Source: Parasedimentitalea maritima
GTDB lineage: Bacteria > Pseudomonadota > Alphaproteobacteria > Rhodobacterales > Rhodobacteraceae
Direction: 5' to 3'
Length of the DNA: 64,000 nt
Assembly (NCBI RefSeq): GCF_005771405.1
Contig: NZ_VAUA01000006.1
Location: forward strand, 83,251 to 147,250
Shown: in pieces, positions 1-8,435 of the stretch
How the letters are laid out: every line of letters begins with the position of its first letter
Position numbering within the stretch: position 1 is the first letter of the stretch
Notes under the pieces: model-generated
Database searches by the model: none
Told to the model about the DNA's origin: nothing
What the model saw: the letters and a program-made list of their open reading frames with translations, nothing else
Program-made: the position numbers and the translations under genes

Positions 1-1281
1 CTGAACATCTGTCATCACGCTGGTGTCGGTGTGTTCCACAACTTCGGATATGACACTGAAATCGACGGTCTTGATGGCTTGGCTAACGGCATCCGCATCC
101 GGCATAGACACCGCCGGGTTTGTGCCCATGATCCAGAGCGCCTTGATCTGGCCGGAGGCACAGGCACGAAACAGATCCACTGCTTTCAAACCGGGCTTGG
201 TGCAGATCGTCGGTGACCGCCACGCCTCTTGTACGGCCTTGCGGTGGTCGGCATTTTCTATATCCAAATGGCAGGCCAGCATGTTTGCCAACCCTCCGAC
301 CTCACGCCCTCCCATCGCATTGGGTTGCCCCGTCACCGAGAGCGGTCCCATGCCAGTGCGGCCAATACGGCCCGTTGCCAGATGACAATTGAGAATGGCG
401 TTTACCTTGTCGGTACCCCCGACAGATTGGTTTACCCCTTGGGAAAAGACAGTCACCACCTTTTCCGAACCGATCCACAGATCCTGGAACAGTTGCAGCT
501 CATCTGCACTCAGCCCTGTATCCTCAGGGTCTGTTGCCTGTGCGGCACTTAGGGTTTGTTCGAAGCCATTGACATGAAAGTCGACATAGTTTTGATCCAC
601 CCTGCCCTGCCGAGCGATTTCCGCCAACAGGCTGTTAAACAACGCAGCGTCGCCATCGGGACTGATGGACAGATGCAGATCAGAACCATCCGTTGTGGCG
701 GTGCGACGCGGGTCAATAGTGATGATTTTCATCTCCGGGCGTTCGGCCTTGGCAGCCTGAATGCGCTGGAATAATACCGGATGACACCAGGCCAGGTTGG
801 ATCCTACCAGCACAATCACATCCGCCAGATCAAGGTCTTCATAGTTGCCCGGCACCGTATCGTTGCCAAAGGCGCGTTTATGCCCGGCGACGGTTGACGC
901 CATGCAAAGCCTTGAATTGGTGTCGATATTGGCCGACCCGATGAAGCCCTTCATCAGCTTATTGGCAACGTAATAGTCTTCGCTTAGCAGCTGCCCAGAC
1001 ACATAAAAGGCCACACTGTCAGGCCCATGATCGCGGATGGCCGCGCTGAATTTACCGGCCACCAGATCCAATGCACTGTCCCAATCCGTGGGAGCACCAT
1101 TCACCTGAGGCGACAAAAGCCGCCCTTCTAGCCCCAGCGTTTCCCCCAACGCCGCACCCTTGGAACAAAGGCGGCCAAAATTTGACGGATGATCCGGATC
1201 ACCCTTTATGCTACCGTCACCTGACGCCAGCAACCCGCAGCCAACACCGCAATAGGGACATGTGGTGCACACAGGTTTCAT
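1..1281 (-). CDS. nasA: Assimilatory nitrate reductase catalytic subunit (partial, N-terminal 427 residues)
   Basis: Molybdopterin-dependent reductase that reduces nitrate to nitrite in the cytoplasm for nitrogen assimilation. The reverse strand reads MKPVCTTCPYCGVGCG, the N-terminal [4Fe-4S] Cys motif of NasA/NapA-type enzymes, followed by the fourth Cys (CSKGAAL) and the cofactor-binding stretches GSNLAWCHPV and GTNPAVSMPDAD. The frame is open from the ATG at 1281 to the left edge, so the C-terminal half lies outside the window. Its ATG overlaps the nirD stop by 4 bases (ATGA), which fixes the start and makes it the third gene of a nirB-nirD-nasA operon feeding nitrite straight to the reductase. 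Family assignment is firm; NasA rather than periplasmic NapA is inferred from the lack of a signal peptide and from the neighbours. Confidence 0.93.
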   Translation of the reverse strand, partial: MKPVCTTCPYCGVGCGLLASGDGSIKGDPDHPSNFGRLCSKGAALGETLGLEGRLLSPQVNGAPTDWDSALDLVAGKFSAAIRDHGPDSVAFYVSGQLLSEDYYVANKLMKGFIGSANIDTNSRLCMASTVAGHKRAFGNDTVPGNYEDLDLADVIVLVGSNLAWCHPVLFQRIQAAKAERPEMKIITIDPRRTATTDGSDLHLSISPDGDAALFNSLLAEIARQGRVDQNYVDFHVNGFEQTLSAAQATDPEDTGLSADELQLFQDLWIGSEKVVTVFSQGVNQSVGGTDKVNAILNCHLATGRIGRTGMGPLSVTGQPNAMGGREVGGLANMLACHLDIENADHRKAVQEAWRSPTICTKPGLKAVDLFRACASGQIKALWIMGTNPAVSMPDADAVSQAIKTVDFSVISEVVEHTDTSVMTDVQ

Positions 1282-1613
1282 GCGGCCGACCGCGCAGCCA
1301 GACGGCTCGCATCCAGCATGATCCGCCCGTTCAAAACTTGAATGTCAAAGGTTGCGACTTGGCCAACATCCTCGCCCTGTGCCATCCCCGTTTCCAAGTC
1401 AAACACCCAGTTGTGCAGCGGGCAAGTGACGGATGCACCATGGACAATGCCCTCTGACAACGGCCCTTGTTTATGCGGACATGTATCGTCGATGGCATAA
1501 ACGCGGTCATCGTCAGTGCGGAAAATCGCAACACAGCCTAGGGCAGTTTTGACCACGCGCGCCCCGCGTTTGGGGATGTCGCTCAAATCGGCAATATCAA
1601 TCCAGGTTCTCAT
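1278..1613 (-). CDS. nirD: Nitrite reductase (NADH) small subunit
   Basis: Small partner (111 aa) of the assimilatory NADH-nitrite reductase. It is a Rieske-fold protein, and here the metal ligands are kept: CPHKQGPLSEG near residue 45 and CPLHNWVFD near residue 64, a C-x-H / C-x2-H pattern, so a [2Fe-2S] centre is likely; many NirD proteins have lost these ligands. It overlaps nirB upstream and nasA downstream by 4 bases on each side (ATGA), showing translational coupling within one operon. Confidence 0.92.
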   Translation of the reverse strand: MRTWIDIADLSDIPKRGARVVKTALGCVAIFRTDDDRVYAIDDTCPHKQGPLSEGIVHGASVTCPLHNWVFDLETGMAQGEDVGQVATFDIQVLNGRIMLDASRLAARSAA

Positions 1614-4054
1614 TCTGCGGCCTCCAAAGTCAGATCAGCCAGCGCCGACCATTTGTCGCGCTGAAAAGCTGGGGTTGCCTGTTCGGCCCAGGGGTCTTTG
1701 CGATAAACCGACTGGGAAAGCTCGAACCGATCACACAGGGCGGCGCGCTCGGCCAGATCCTCCACCACCCGCTCCTTGACCCAGTCGAGCCCAACCTTGG
1801 CGACCCATTTGTAAGCCCGGTCCAGATAGCGCGCATGTTCGCGGTACAGCTGGATAAAGGCCGCTGTCAGCTCAATTGCCTCTTGCTCGGTGGCAACCTT
1901 AGCCAGCGCCTCAGTCTGTTTCAGCTCCATTCCAGCGGCGCCACCGACACTGATCTCAAAGCCGCTTTCGACACAGATGATTCCAAGATCCTTACACGTC
2001 GCCTCGGCGCAGTTGCGTGGGCAGCCAGACACCGCCAGTTTGACCTTATGCGGTGTCCAGCTGCCCCAAAGCAGCTTTTCCAATTTGATCCCCAACCCGG
2101 TGCTGTCCTGGGTTCCAAAGCGACAAAAATCAGTGCCCACGCAGGTTTTGACCGTGCGCAGACCCTTGGAATACGCGTGGCCAGAGACCATCCCGGCCTC
2201 ATTGAGGTCTGCCCACATATGCGGCAGGTCCTCCTTTTTTACCCCAAGCAGGTCGATCCGCTGACCGCCGGTCACTTTAACGGCAGGAACATCATATTTG
2301 TCGGCCGCATCAGCAATTGCGCGCAGCTCATCCGGGGTGGTCATACCTCCCCACATCCTAGGCAACACCGAATAGGTGCCATCTTTCTGGATGTTGGCGT
2401 GGTTGCGTTCATTCACAAAGCGGCTTTGCGCGTCATCGGCATAATCCAGCGGCCATTCGGCCAGCAGATAAAAATTCAGCGCCGGACGGCAGCTATGGCA
2501 GCCACACGAGGTCTTCCAACCGCATTCCTGCATTACCGCTGGCATGGTTTTCAGCCTCTGGCTTTTGATCATGCGGCGCAGGTCTTCATGGGTCATATCG
2601 GTGCAGCCGCAGATAGGCTGTGCAGTTGGGATGACAAATGTATCGCCCAACGTGCTGGCCAAAACCTTCTCGACCAACCCGGTGCAACTGCCACAAGAGG
2701 CAGAAGCCTTAGTAGTCGCCTTGAGCGCGGCGAGATCGGTTGCACCTTTTCCAATGGCCGTAACAATTGCACCCTTGCAAACGCCGTTGCAGCCACAGAT
2801 TTCAGCGTCATCAGGCAGCGCTGCGATGGTTGCCAAAGGGTCCGTTGGCGCCCCCACCGGAAAAGCCGGGCCAAAAATCAGCGTGTCGCGAATGTCGCTG
2901 ATGTCCTCTCCGCTTTTCAACTTGGAAAATAACCAGCTGCTGTCGGCGGTGTCGCCATACATCACTGTGCCGATGATCTGATTGTCGCGCAGAATAATGC
3001 GTTTGTAGATGCCGCGCCCCGGATCACGGAACACAATTTCTTCGCGCTCTGGCCCCTCGGCAAAATCACCAACTGAAAACAGATCTACGCCAGTGACCTT
3101 AAGCTTGGTCGATACCGCCGGAGCGATAAATCCAGCAGGCCGGCCCATCAATGTCTGCGCCAGCACCTTGGCCATATCAAACAACGGCGCAACCAAGCCA
3201 TAAACCGTACGATCATGTTCGACGCATTCACCGAGCGCAAATACATCCGGGTCCGAAGTCAGCAAAGTGTCATCCACAACAATGCCGCGCTCGACATGCA
3301 AACCAGCGTCATTGGCCAACCGAACTTCGGGGCGGATGCCAGCCGCCATCACCACCAGATCTGCACCATGCACTGTACCATCTTCCATCAGCACAGCCTC
3401 AACCTGATCTGTACCCAGAATGGCTTTGGTGTGGGCCTTGCAGACCACCTGAATTCCGCGGCTTTGCAATTCCTGCTGCAGTAAGTACCCAGCTGCCGGA
3501 TCCAATTGACGATCCATCAAGTGACCCATCAGATGTAGCACTGTGACCTGCATGCCCCGTTCATTCAGAGCCGCTGCCGCTTCCAGACCCAGCAGCCCAC
3601 CGCCAATCACTACCGCCTTTCCAGCGGGTGTTTGCGCCGCTGTTAGCATTGCAGTGACGTCGTCCAGATCGCGAAACCCCACCACCCCCGGCAGATCATT
3701 CCCAGCCACCGGAATAAAGAAAGACGCTGATCCGGTCGCAATCACCAGTTTATCGTAAGACGTAACACCGTTGGCGCTGAACACTTGTTTTCGAGCCCGG
3801 TCAATTTTGACCACCGCCTCGCCAAAACGACAATTGACGTTGTGGCCGCGATACCACTTGGCGTCATGGGTAACGATGTCATCATAACATTTCTCACCGG
3901 CCAGAACCGGCGACAGCATGATACGGTTATAGTTTCCCCGCGGTTCGGCCCCAAACAGGGTGACGTCATAAGTGTCAGGAGCAAGTTCAAACAGCTCCTC
4001 TAACATCCGCCCCGAGGCCATGCCTGCGCCAATGATGACAAGTTTCTGAGTCAT
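1610..4054 (-). CDS. nirB: Nitrite reductase (NADH) large subunit
   Basis: Cytoplasmic reductase (814 aa) converting nitrite to ammonium with NAD(P)H. Domain order seen: N-terminal FAD/NAD(P) pyridine-nucleotide-disulphide oxidoreductase (IGAGMASGRMLEEL at residue 7; second dinucleotide fold VIGGGLLGLEAAAAL near 150); two BFD-like [2Fe-2S] segments (CGCNGVCKG near 420 with CGSCTGL, and CGCTDMT with CGCHSCRP near 520); then the ferredoxin-like half-domain and sirohaem/[4Fe-4S] domain with TCVGTDFCRFG and SGCPRNCAEATCKDLG. Length is normal for the family. The ATG at 4054 follows an AGGAG about 8 bases upstream. It is the first gene of the nirB-nirD-nasA operon and diverges from a LysR regulator. 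Confidence 0.95.
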   Translation of the reverse strand: MTQKLVIIGAGMASGRMLEELFELAPDTYDVTLFGAEPRGNYNRIMLSPVLAGEKCYDDIVTHDAKWYRGHNVNCRFGEAVVKIDRARKQVFSANGVTSYDKLVIATGSASFFIPVAGNDLPGVVGFRDLDDVTAMLTAAQTPAGKAVVIGGGLLGLEAAAALNERGMQVTVLHLMGHLMDRQLDPAAGYLLQQELQSRGIQVVCKAHTKAILGTDQVEAVLMEDGTVHGADLVVMAAGIRPEVRLANDAGLHVERGIVVDDTLLTSDPDVFALGECVEHDRTVYGLVAPLFDMAKVLAQTLMGRPAGFIAPAVSTKLKVTGVDLFSVGDFAEGPEREEIVFRDPGRGIYKRIILRDNQIIGTVMYGDTADSSWLFSKLKSGEDISDIRDTLIFGPAFPVGAPTDPLATIAALPDDAEICGCNGVCKGAIVTAIGKGATDLAALKATTKASASCGSCTGLVEKVLASTLGDTFVIPTAQPICGCTDMTHEDLRRMIKSQRLKTMPAVMQECGWKTSCGCHSCRPALNFYLLAEWPLDYADDAQSRFVNERNHANIQKDGTYSVLPRMWGGMTTPDELRAIADAADKYDVPAVKVTGGQRIDLLGVKKEDLPHMWADLNEAGMVSGHAYSKGLRTVKTCVGTDFCRFGTQDSTGLGIKLEKLLWGSWTPHKVKLAVSGCPRNCAEATCKDLGIICVESGFEISVGGAAGMELKQTEALAKVATEQEAIELTAAFIQLYREHARYLDRAYKWVAKVGLDWVKERVVEDLAERAALCDRFELSQSVYRKDPWAEQATPAFQRDKWSALADLTLEAAE

Positions 4055-4202
4055 GTTGCGATCTCCTGTGCGGGAGCGGGGCCAAATTCCATTGGCGCGC
4101 AGCTGCGGACGAATTGCCAGTTTCCTAACCAGCGTAAGACGGGTTCGCCTTTTGCCTACCGCTTGAACGTGTTGATGTATGTTGCTAAGAATTCAGACAT
4201 CC

Positions 4203-4219
4203 GTTGCATTACTTGCAAC
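4203..4219. promoter_or_regulatory. Inverted repeat, possible LysR operator
   Basis: A perfect inverted repeat GTTGCA-5 nt-TGCAAC lies 31 bases before the LysR start at 4251 and about 150 bases before the divergent nirB start. LysR regulators commonly bind dyads of this size and repress their own gene, so an autoregulatory or shared operator is plausible. Binding is inference. Confidence 0.4.
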
Positions 4220-4250
4220 ACCGCGTGCATTCCCGCAAAAGGTTTCCAAA

Positions 4251-5153
4251 ATGCGCCATCTTTTGGTCCTGAAATATATCGAAAAAATCGCTCGGACCGG
4301 GTCGCTGCGTAGCGCAGCTGACGAGCTGAACATCACACCGTCAGCGCTTAACCGACGGATCTTAGGGATTGAGGAAGAATTGGGCGTCGAGATCTTTGAA
4401 CGCCACCCGTCCGGGCTACGTCCCAACATTGCTGGCGAGATCCTGTTAAAGCATATTCGCGACCAGATCGCCGACATGGATCGGGTAAAATCGCGGATTG
4501 CGGATCTGTCCGGGATGCGGGCGGGTCACATCAACATCGCGACCACCCGCGAAGTGGTGCCGTTTTTCCTCCCTGCCCTGATCAAGCGTCATTTGATGGA
4601 ATTTCCAGCAGTAACCTTTGGCGTCAATCTCTATGAACGTGGCGAAGCAGAAGCCTCGCTGATCGACAATACCAACGACATTGCCATTGTGTTTGAACCG
4701 ATCCGACTGGCAGAACTTCAAATCGTCAATTCGGTCCCCCAAACACTGTATTGTATCATGTCCTCCGAACATCCACTGGCCGGTCAAAAGGCACTTAAGA
4801 TTTACGAATGTACGGAGTATCCACTGCTACTGCCAAAACGCCCGGAAGGTATCCGGCGGATACTCGACGCTGCAGCCTCTAAGGTTGGGATTACTCTGGA
4901 ACCCGCAGTTGAATCCAACAGTCTTGATCTGTTGCGCCTGATGTCACAGGACAGTGAAGCGCTGAGTTTTTGCCTTGCAATCAACCTGAGACCACAGCTT
5001 GCAGAGGATCATCTGGTTGCGGTGCCTGTTGATCTAAAAGGTATCTCTGCGAATGCCTTGATTTCGGGCTACCTGCGGGGGCGCGCCCTGCCCGTTGCGG
5101 CGGCAAGATTTCTGGAAAGCGTGAACAAGGAACTATCGCTGCAATTTTCCTGA
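4251..5153 (+). CDS. LysR-family transcriptional regulator
   Basis: Typical LysR protein of 300 aa. The N-terminal winged helix-turn-helix runs from about residue 1 to 60 (TGSLRSAADELNITPSALN is the HTH), followed by a periplasmic-binding-protein-like effector domain from about residue 90. An in-frame ATG exists at 4179, but starting there adds 24 residues unlike the family; the start at 4251 (MRHLLVLKYIEKI) places the HTH where LysR proteins have it. It diverges from nirB, so control of nitrate/nitrite assimilation is possible, but nothing in the sequence shows the effector. It converges on the rep gene, with 57 bases between. Confidence 0.85.
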   Translation: MRHLLVLKYIEKIARTGSLRSAADELNITPSALNRRILGIEEELGVEIFERHPSGLRPNIAGEILLKHIRDQIADMDRVKSRIADLSGMRAGHINIATTREVVPFFLPALIKRHLMEFPAVTFGVNLYERGEAEASLIDNTNDIAIVFEPIRLAELQIVNSVPQTLYCIMSSEHPLAGQKALKIYECTEYPLLLPKRPEGIRRILDAAASKVGITLEPAVESNSLDLLRLMSQDSEALSFCLAINLRPQLAEDHLVAVPVDLKGISANALISGYLRGRALPVAAARFLESVNKELSLQFS

Positions 5154-5210
5154 CGCCTTCGAACGGCACTTTGCGCTCTGGCATTTATCCGCCTTGCTGC
5201 AACATCAATC

Positions 5211-6473
5211 TTATTCATCAAAGGCAGTGGGTTCCAACTCGCTCCAGAAGGCAATGATGGCACTGGCATTCAGACCCGAATGCCAGCCATGGGTGCGAAA
5301 GTTCTCGCGCTCTAAATCCCCATCAAGGCTGGCAATGAACAGTTGCTTGTCGGCATTGCGTTGAGTTGGGTTTCGCCGCGAAACCAGATCCGCCACAATT
5401 TCTAACTTACGCGCCCTTTCGGCCCGTTCAGCCTTGCGCTGGTGATAGGCAGCGTCTTCTTGATCCCGTACAGTCTGTTGCAAGCGCACCGCTTCAGCGG
5501 CCTCGGGGCTTAGCTCTTTTGCTATCGGCTCTGTCTTGGGCTGATAGTCATCTCTCAGAGCTGCAGACAGGTACCCAACAGAGGACTTAACCTCTCCTTG
5601 CCCAATCATATAGTCCAACTTCTGCAGCACATACTCTTCGCCATGTTCGGCAATCCATTGACGCGCCAAGCGGTCAGAAACGCCCTGCCCTCTTAGCGCC
5701 TTGTAGACATCCATGCCGCGCGCGCCGTCGCCATCGTCAATTTGGAACATTGCCATCTGGGGGTTCTCGCGGATCAGAAAGCGGATATCTGTAACCGCCC
5801 TGCCCTTTTTACGAAATTCGGGTGTGATGACGATATCCGAGCTTTTGTTGACCTCCCCCACAGCTGGTTTGATGATCTTGGCATTCAGGTGCTTAAAGCT
5901 CTCGTAGTAGCTCGACCCTTGCACCCCCATCAGTTTTCTAAACGTTTCCAGGCTCCACCAGCCTGTCGATCCAGTGCGTACAAACCGATAGCAGTTTTCA
6001 TACAGCGCCAAACCGTGACCCGAGCTGAAATTACGCTGAATATGCACATTGATCAGAGCATAAATTTTGGGATCATGTAGTTTCTGCGCCAACGCGGGCG
6101 AATAGGCGTATTCGCAAACCCCGTTCTTTAGCTTGGCAAAGGACAGAAGTGACGACACACCCCATTCTTGGCGACCTTGCTCATCCAGCATATCCCACTC
6201 TGCCACCGTTTCTGCCAATGCCCGCAGGCTGGCCCGCAGAGTGTCAAAATCATTGGAGTTATAGCCAACTATAGCGGCCAGTGTTCGGGCATCAATGGAA
6301 TGGGTTTGGGCCGTGGTGAGCGCATCATAGGCGTTGAGCAGCAAGACGTTCGATAACTTGCGCTGCAGCAAACTTAGCTTTCCACTGATATGAATCGCGG
6401 CGACATTCTTCTTGACCGTCTCGCGCCGAAGCGCACCGGTTAGCTGGTCTATGTCAATCTGGGTATCCGGCAT
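5211..6473 (-). CDS. rep: Plasmid replication initiator, Rep_3 (RepB-type) family
   Basis: Initiator protein expected to bind the iterons upstream and open the origin. Rep_3 hallmarks are visible: LSLLQRKLSNVLLLNAYDAL near the N-terminus, VGYNSNDFDTLRASLRAL, the FSSGHGLALYENCYRFV segment, and FRKLMGVQGSSYYESFKHL, which is the first of two winged-helix domains' end and linker, followed by an EVNKSSDIVI segment. The frame is open to an ATG at 6551, but two upstream ATGs (6551, 6524) lack a ribosome-binding site and the 6524 codon lies inside an iteron-like GGGTACC sequence; I therefore prefer 6473 (MPDTQIDID, 420 aa), itself without a strong Shine-Dalgarno. A parS-like palindrome is embedded in its 3' coding part (5369-5385). 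Rep_3 family is firm; the precise compatibility group cannot be read by eye. Confidence 0.85.
   Translation of the reverse strand: MPDTQIDIDQLTGALRRETVKKNVAAIHISGKLSLLQRKLSNVLLLNAYDALTTAQTHSIDARTLAAIVGYNSNDFDTLRASLRALAETVAEWDMLDEQGRQEWGVSSLLSFAKLKNGVCEYAYSPALAQKLHDPKIYALINVHIQRNFSSGHGLALYENCYRFVRTGSTGWWSLETFRKLMGVQGSSYYESFKHLNAKIIKPAVGEVNKSSDIVITPEFRKKGRAVTDIRFLIRENPQMAMFQIDDGDGARGMDVYKALRGQGVSDRLARQWIAEHGEEYVLQKLDYMIGQGEVKSSVGYLSAALRDDYQPKTEPIAKELSPEAAEAVRLQQTVRDQEDAAYHQRKAERAERARKLEIVADLVSRRNPTQRNADKQLFIASLDGDLERENFRTHGWHSGLNASAIIAFWSELEPTAFDE
5369..5385. promoter_or_regulatory. parS: parS-like centromere site 1 (inside rep)
   Basis: GGTTTCGCCGCGAAACC, a 17-bp palindrome (7-bp arms, 3-bp centre), identical to copies at 8488 and 9499 and differing by 2 central bases from the one at 6916. 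All four lie within 4.2 kb around parAB, as expected of ParB binding sites. This one lies within the rep coding sequence, where it specifies part of the residues VSRRNP on the coding strand. Confidence 0.75.
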
Positions 6474-6563
6474 GGCGGGGTATCTGCTCTTTTCTTTGTT
6501 CTGCCACAAAAGGTACCCAGACATCAAATCAATTTGGTTCCCAAAGCGCACGAAAGAAAGATC

Positions 6564-6585
6564 CCGTAGACAGGTACCTATAAAG
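6564..6585 (+). repeat. Solitary iteron-like copy near rep start
   Basis: CCGTAGACAGGTACCT matches 13 of the first 16 positions of array copy 2 (CTGTAGATGGGTACCC). A further copy of only the core occurs at 6512-6517 (GGTACC), extended as GGGTACC on the rep coding strand. Iteron plasmids often carry such inverted or solitary copies as the operator through which Rep represses itself; that role is inference. Confidence 0.45.
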
Positions 6586-6604
6586 GCTTTCTTGAATTTT
6601 TACC

Positions 6605-6613
6605 TGTGGATAT
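6605..6613 (-). promoter_or_regulatory. Putative DnaA box 1
   Basis: Reverse-strand ATATCCACA matches 8 of 9 positions of the DnaA consensus TTATCCACA and lies between rep and the iteron array. Confidence 0.45.
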
Positions 6614-6704
6614 CTCCAAACCGGGCCGCTAATTTGAGCGACAACTGCGGAAATAGGGCTCTAATCTCGCTTTCTAGAGCCTAAATGGACTCTACTTTCC
6701 CGCC

Positions 6705-6814
6705 CTGAGAATCGGTACTCCTCTTCCTGCAAGTGGGTACCTTTGGCCCTGTAGATGGGTACCCTTGGGACCGGACTCGGGCACCCTTCAGCCTGTATAC
6801 GGGCACCCAAACAT
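6705..6814 (+). repeat. Iteron array: five 22-bp direct repeats in perfect register
   Basis: Copies at 6727-6748, 6749-6770, 6771-6792 and 6793-6814 abut without spacers and share the pattern CTGnAnnnGGGnACCCTT; a degenerate first copy (6705-6726, GGTAC core kept) precedes them. The 22-bp period is close to two helical turns, so Rep molecules would line up on one face of the DNA, as in known iteron origins. Copies 1-2 carry GGGTACC, copies 3-4 carry GGGCACC. Confidence 0.85.
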
Positions 6815-6905
6815 AGTTAACTCATTGAAAATGAACCGCAGTTATAGCCTAAAGAATCTAAAACTCCTAAAGATAATAAACTCTTTGTTGTGTCTCAATT
6901 TGACT

Positions 6906-6914
6906 TTATCCATA
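6906..6914 (+). promoter_or_regulatory. Putative DnaA box 2
   Basis: TTATCCATA matches 8 of 9 positions of TTATCCACA. It lies just after the AT-rich stretch and ends one base before a parS-like palindrome. Confidence 0.4.
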
Positions 6915-6915
6915 G

Positions 6916-6932
6916 GGTTTCGTGGCGAAACC
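6916..6932. promoter_or_regulatory. parS: parS-like centromere site 2 (upstream of parA)
   Basis: GGTTTCGTGGCGAAACC, the one copy with a variant centre. Lies 117 bases before the parA start and might also serve in parAB autoregulation. Confidence 0.7.
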
Positions 6933-7049
6933 GGTCGCTAATAGACGCAAAACAGCGGAATATTGGGAACGATGCTGGATTGATCACAAAATGTCCGTTA
7001 TGATCCCCTATATACGCTAAAAAGGCGAACATAACTTTAGGCATAGCAA

Positions 7050-8435
7050 GTGAGCAGACCGACCCCCCCTACCCTTCCGCCCTACCTGAATCTTGATCCG
7101 GAGGCAGCAGCCAAGCGTTTACCGGACCCTATTGGCACCAGCCGATTCGCAAAAGCCGCAGCATTCTGTGCTAAAGGCCGTGAAGATCTTGCCCAGCGTG
7201 GCTATGCCCCAGATGGTGAAAAACGTCTGCGGAAATTCTCAACCTGGGAGATCACCAAATACCTCATTCCGATTGCCCCAGCCCATCTGCGTCGGGTGCT
7301 AAAGGCAAACCCCGACCTGCCCCAAGGCGAAGGAGAAGGGGGTTCCAAGTGGTTCACACTTGAGGAGGTCCTGGTTCTACGACAGCATTTTGCCAGTGAA
7401 GGTGTCAGCACAAAAGAATACCTGCCCTACCGGCCAAAAGGGTTACCCGCAAAAGTCGTGGCAGTGGCAAATTTCAAAGGTGGGGTTGGCAAGACAAGCA
7501 CGGCCGCGCATCTGGCGATGTCAGCGGCCTTGGATGGGTATAAGGTTTTGGTCATTGATCTCGACAGCCAAGGCTCGATGACCTCCATTCTGGGCGGAAA
7601 AGTCGCGGATGAGTGGCAAACAGTGTTCCCCTTGATGGCCAAGGACTATGCCAAGGCTGTGGTTGCTGAGAATGAGGTCCGCGTTGCGGCGGAACAGCCT
7701 GAAATCCCATTGGACGAAACCCTGCAAGAGGCGTTGAAAACCACGCCTCAGGATGTGATTCAAAACACCCATTGGCCCAATATCGATCTGATCGGCGCCC
7801 AGCTGAACCTGTACTGGGCTGAGTTTCAAATTCCTGTCTGGCGTATGGGGCTGCGCAGCTGGCCACTCTGGGATGGGCTGACCAACTTTTTACAGGATGA
7901 AGGTATTCTGGATCAATATGATGTGGTGTTCCTGGATACTCCGCCGGCCTTGGGCTATCTAACCATTAATGCACTGGCCGCAGCCGACATTCTGCTTGTC
8001 CCACTGGGCGCTTCTTTTCTCGAATTCGACTCGACCGGTCGCTTCTTTGATATGCTGTACACAACATTTGCCAGTATCGAAGACGGTGAAAATGCCGCGC
8101 AACGGGCGGCCGGTTTACCCGAAATAAAGTTCGAATGGGATGTAGTACGGGCCATTGTCACCCGATTTGACGCCAGCCAGCAGACCGATATGGCCAATGT
8201 TATCCAGGCGTATTTTGGCGACTTCATGAATGCCTACCGGCAAGACTACACAGCTTTGGTTGGGCAAGCGGGTGAGCAGGTGAATGGCATCTATGAAGCT
8301 GATTACCGAGACTTTAACCGTGACACTTATGTTCGTGGCCGCGAAACATTTGACCGGACTTATGCCGAGTTCAAAGAGCTATTGATCGGCTGCTGGTGGC
8401 GCGATGCCCATATGGGAGATGAGCAAGATGGCTAA
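7050..8435 (+). CDS. parA: Plasmid partition ATPase ParA/RepA
   Basis: Partition motor ATPase (461 aa). The central fold carries a deviant Walker A, NFKGGVGKTSTA (near residue 138), a Walker A' (VLVIDLDSQGSMTS) and a Walker B (DVVFLDTPPALGY). The N-terminal about 115 residues form an extra domain with a helix-turn-helix-like stretch (STWEITKYLIPIAPAHLRRVLK), which in type Ia ParA proteins binds the operator and represses parAB. The frame opens with GTG at 7050; no strong ribosome-binding site is visible, so the start is moderately certain. It overlaps parB by 8 bases and diverges from rep across the origin. Confidence 0.92.
   Translation: MSRPTPPTLPPYLNLDPEAAAKRLPDPIGTSRFAKAAAFCAKGREDLAQRGYAPDGEKRLRKFSTWEITKYLIPIAPAHLRRVLKANPDLPQGEGEGGSKWFTLEEVLVLRQHFASEGVSTKEYLPYRPKGLPAKVVAVANFKGGVGKTSTAAHLAMSAALDGYKVLVIDLDSQGSMTSILGGKVADEWQTVFPLMAKDYAKAVVAENEVRVAAEQPEIPLDETLQEALKTTPQDVIQNTHWPNIDLIGAQLNLYWAEFQIPVWRMGLRSWPLWDGLTNFLQDEGILDQYDVVFLDTPPALGYLTINALAAADILLVPLGASFLEFDSTGRFFDMLYTTFASIEDGENAAQRAAGLPEIKFEWDVVRAIVTRFDASQQTDMANVIQAYFGDFMNAYRQDYTALVGQAGEQVNGIYEADYRDFNRDTYVRGRETFDRTYAEFKELLIGCWWRDAHMGDEQDG

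Larger units (their letters stand above)
6474..7049. other. oriV: Plasmid origin of replication region
   Basis: The 576-base gap between rep and parA holds everything expected of an iteron origin: an in-phase 22-bp repeat array (6705-6814), a solitary iteron-like copy near rep (6564-6585), two near-consensus DnaA boxes (6605-6613, 6906-6914), a clearly AT-rich stretch from about 6815 to 6905, and a parS-like site (6916-6932). No other gene is visible. Origin function is inferred from this arrangement. Confidence 0.75.

Noticed and set aside
1835-2932. A 365-codon rightward frame
   Set aside because: Antisense to nirB; nirB has full-length domain matches and the rightward product resembles nothing.
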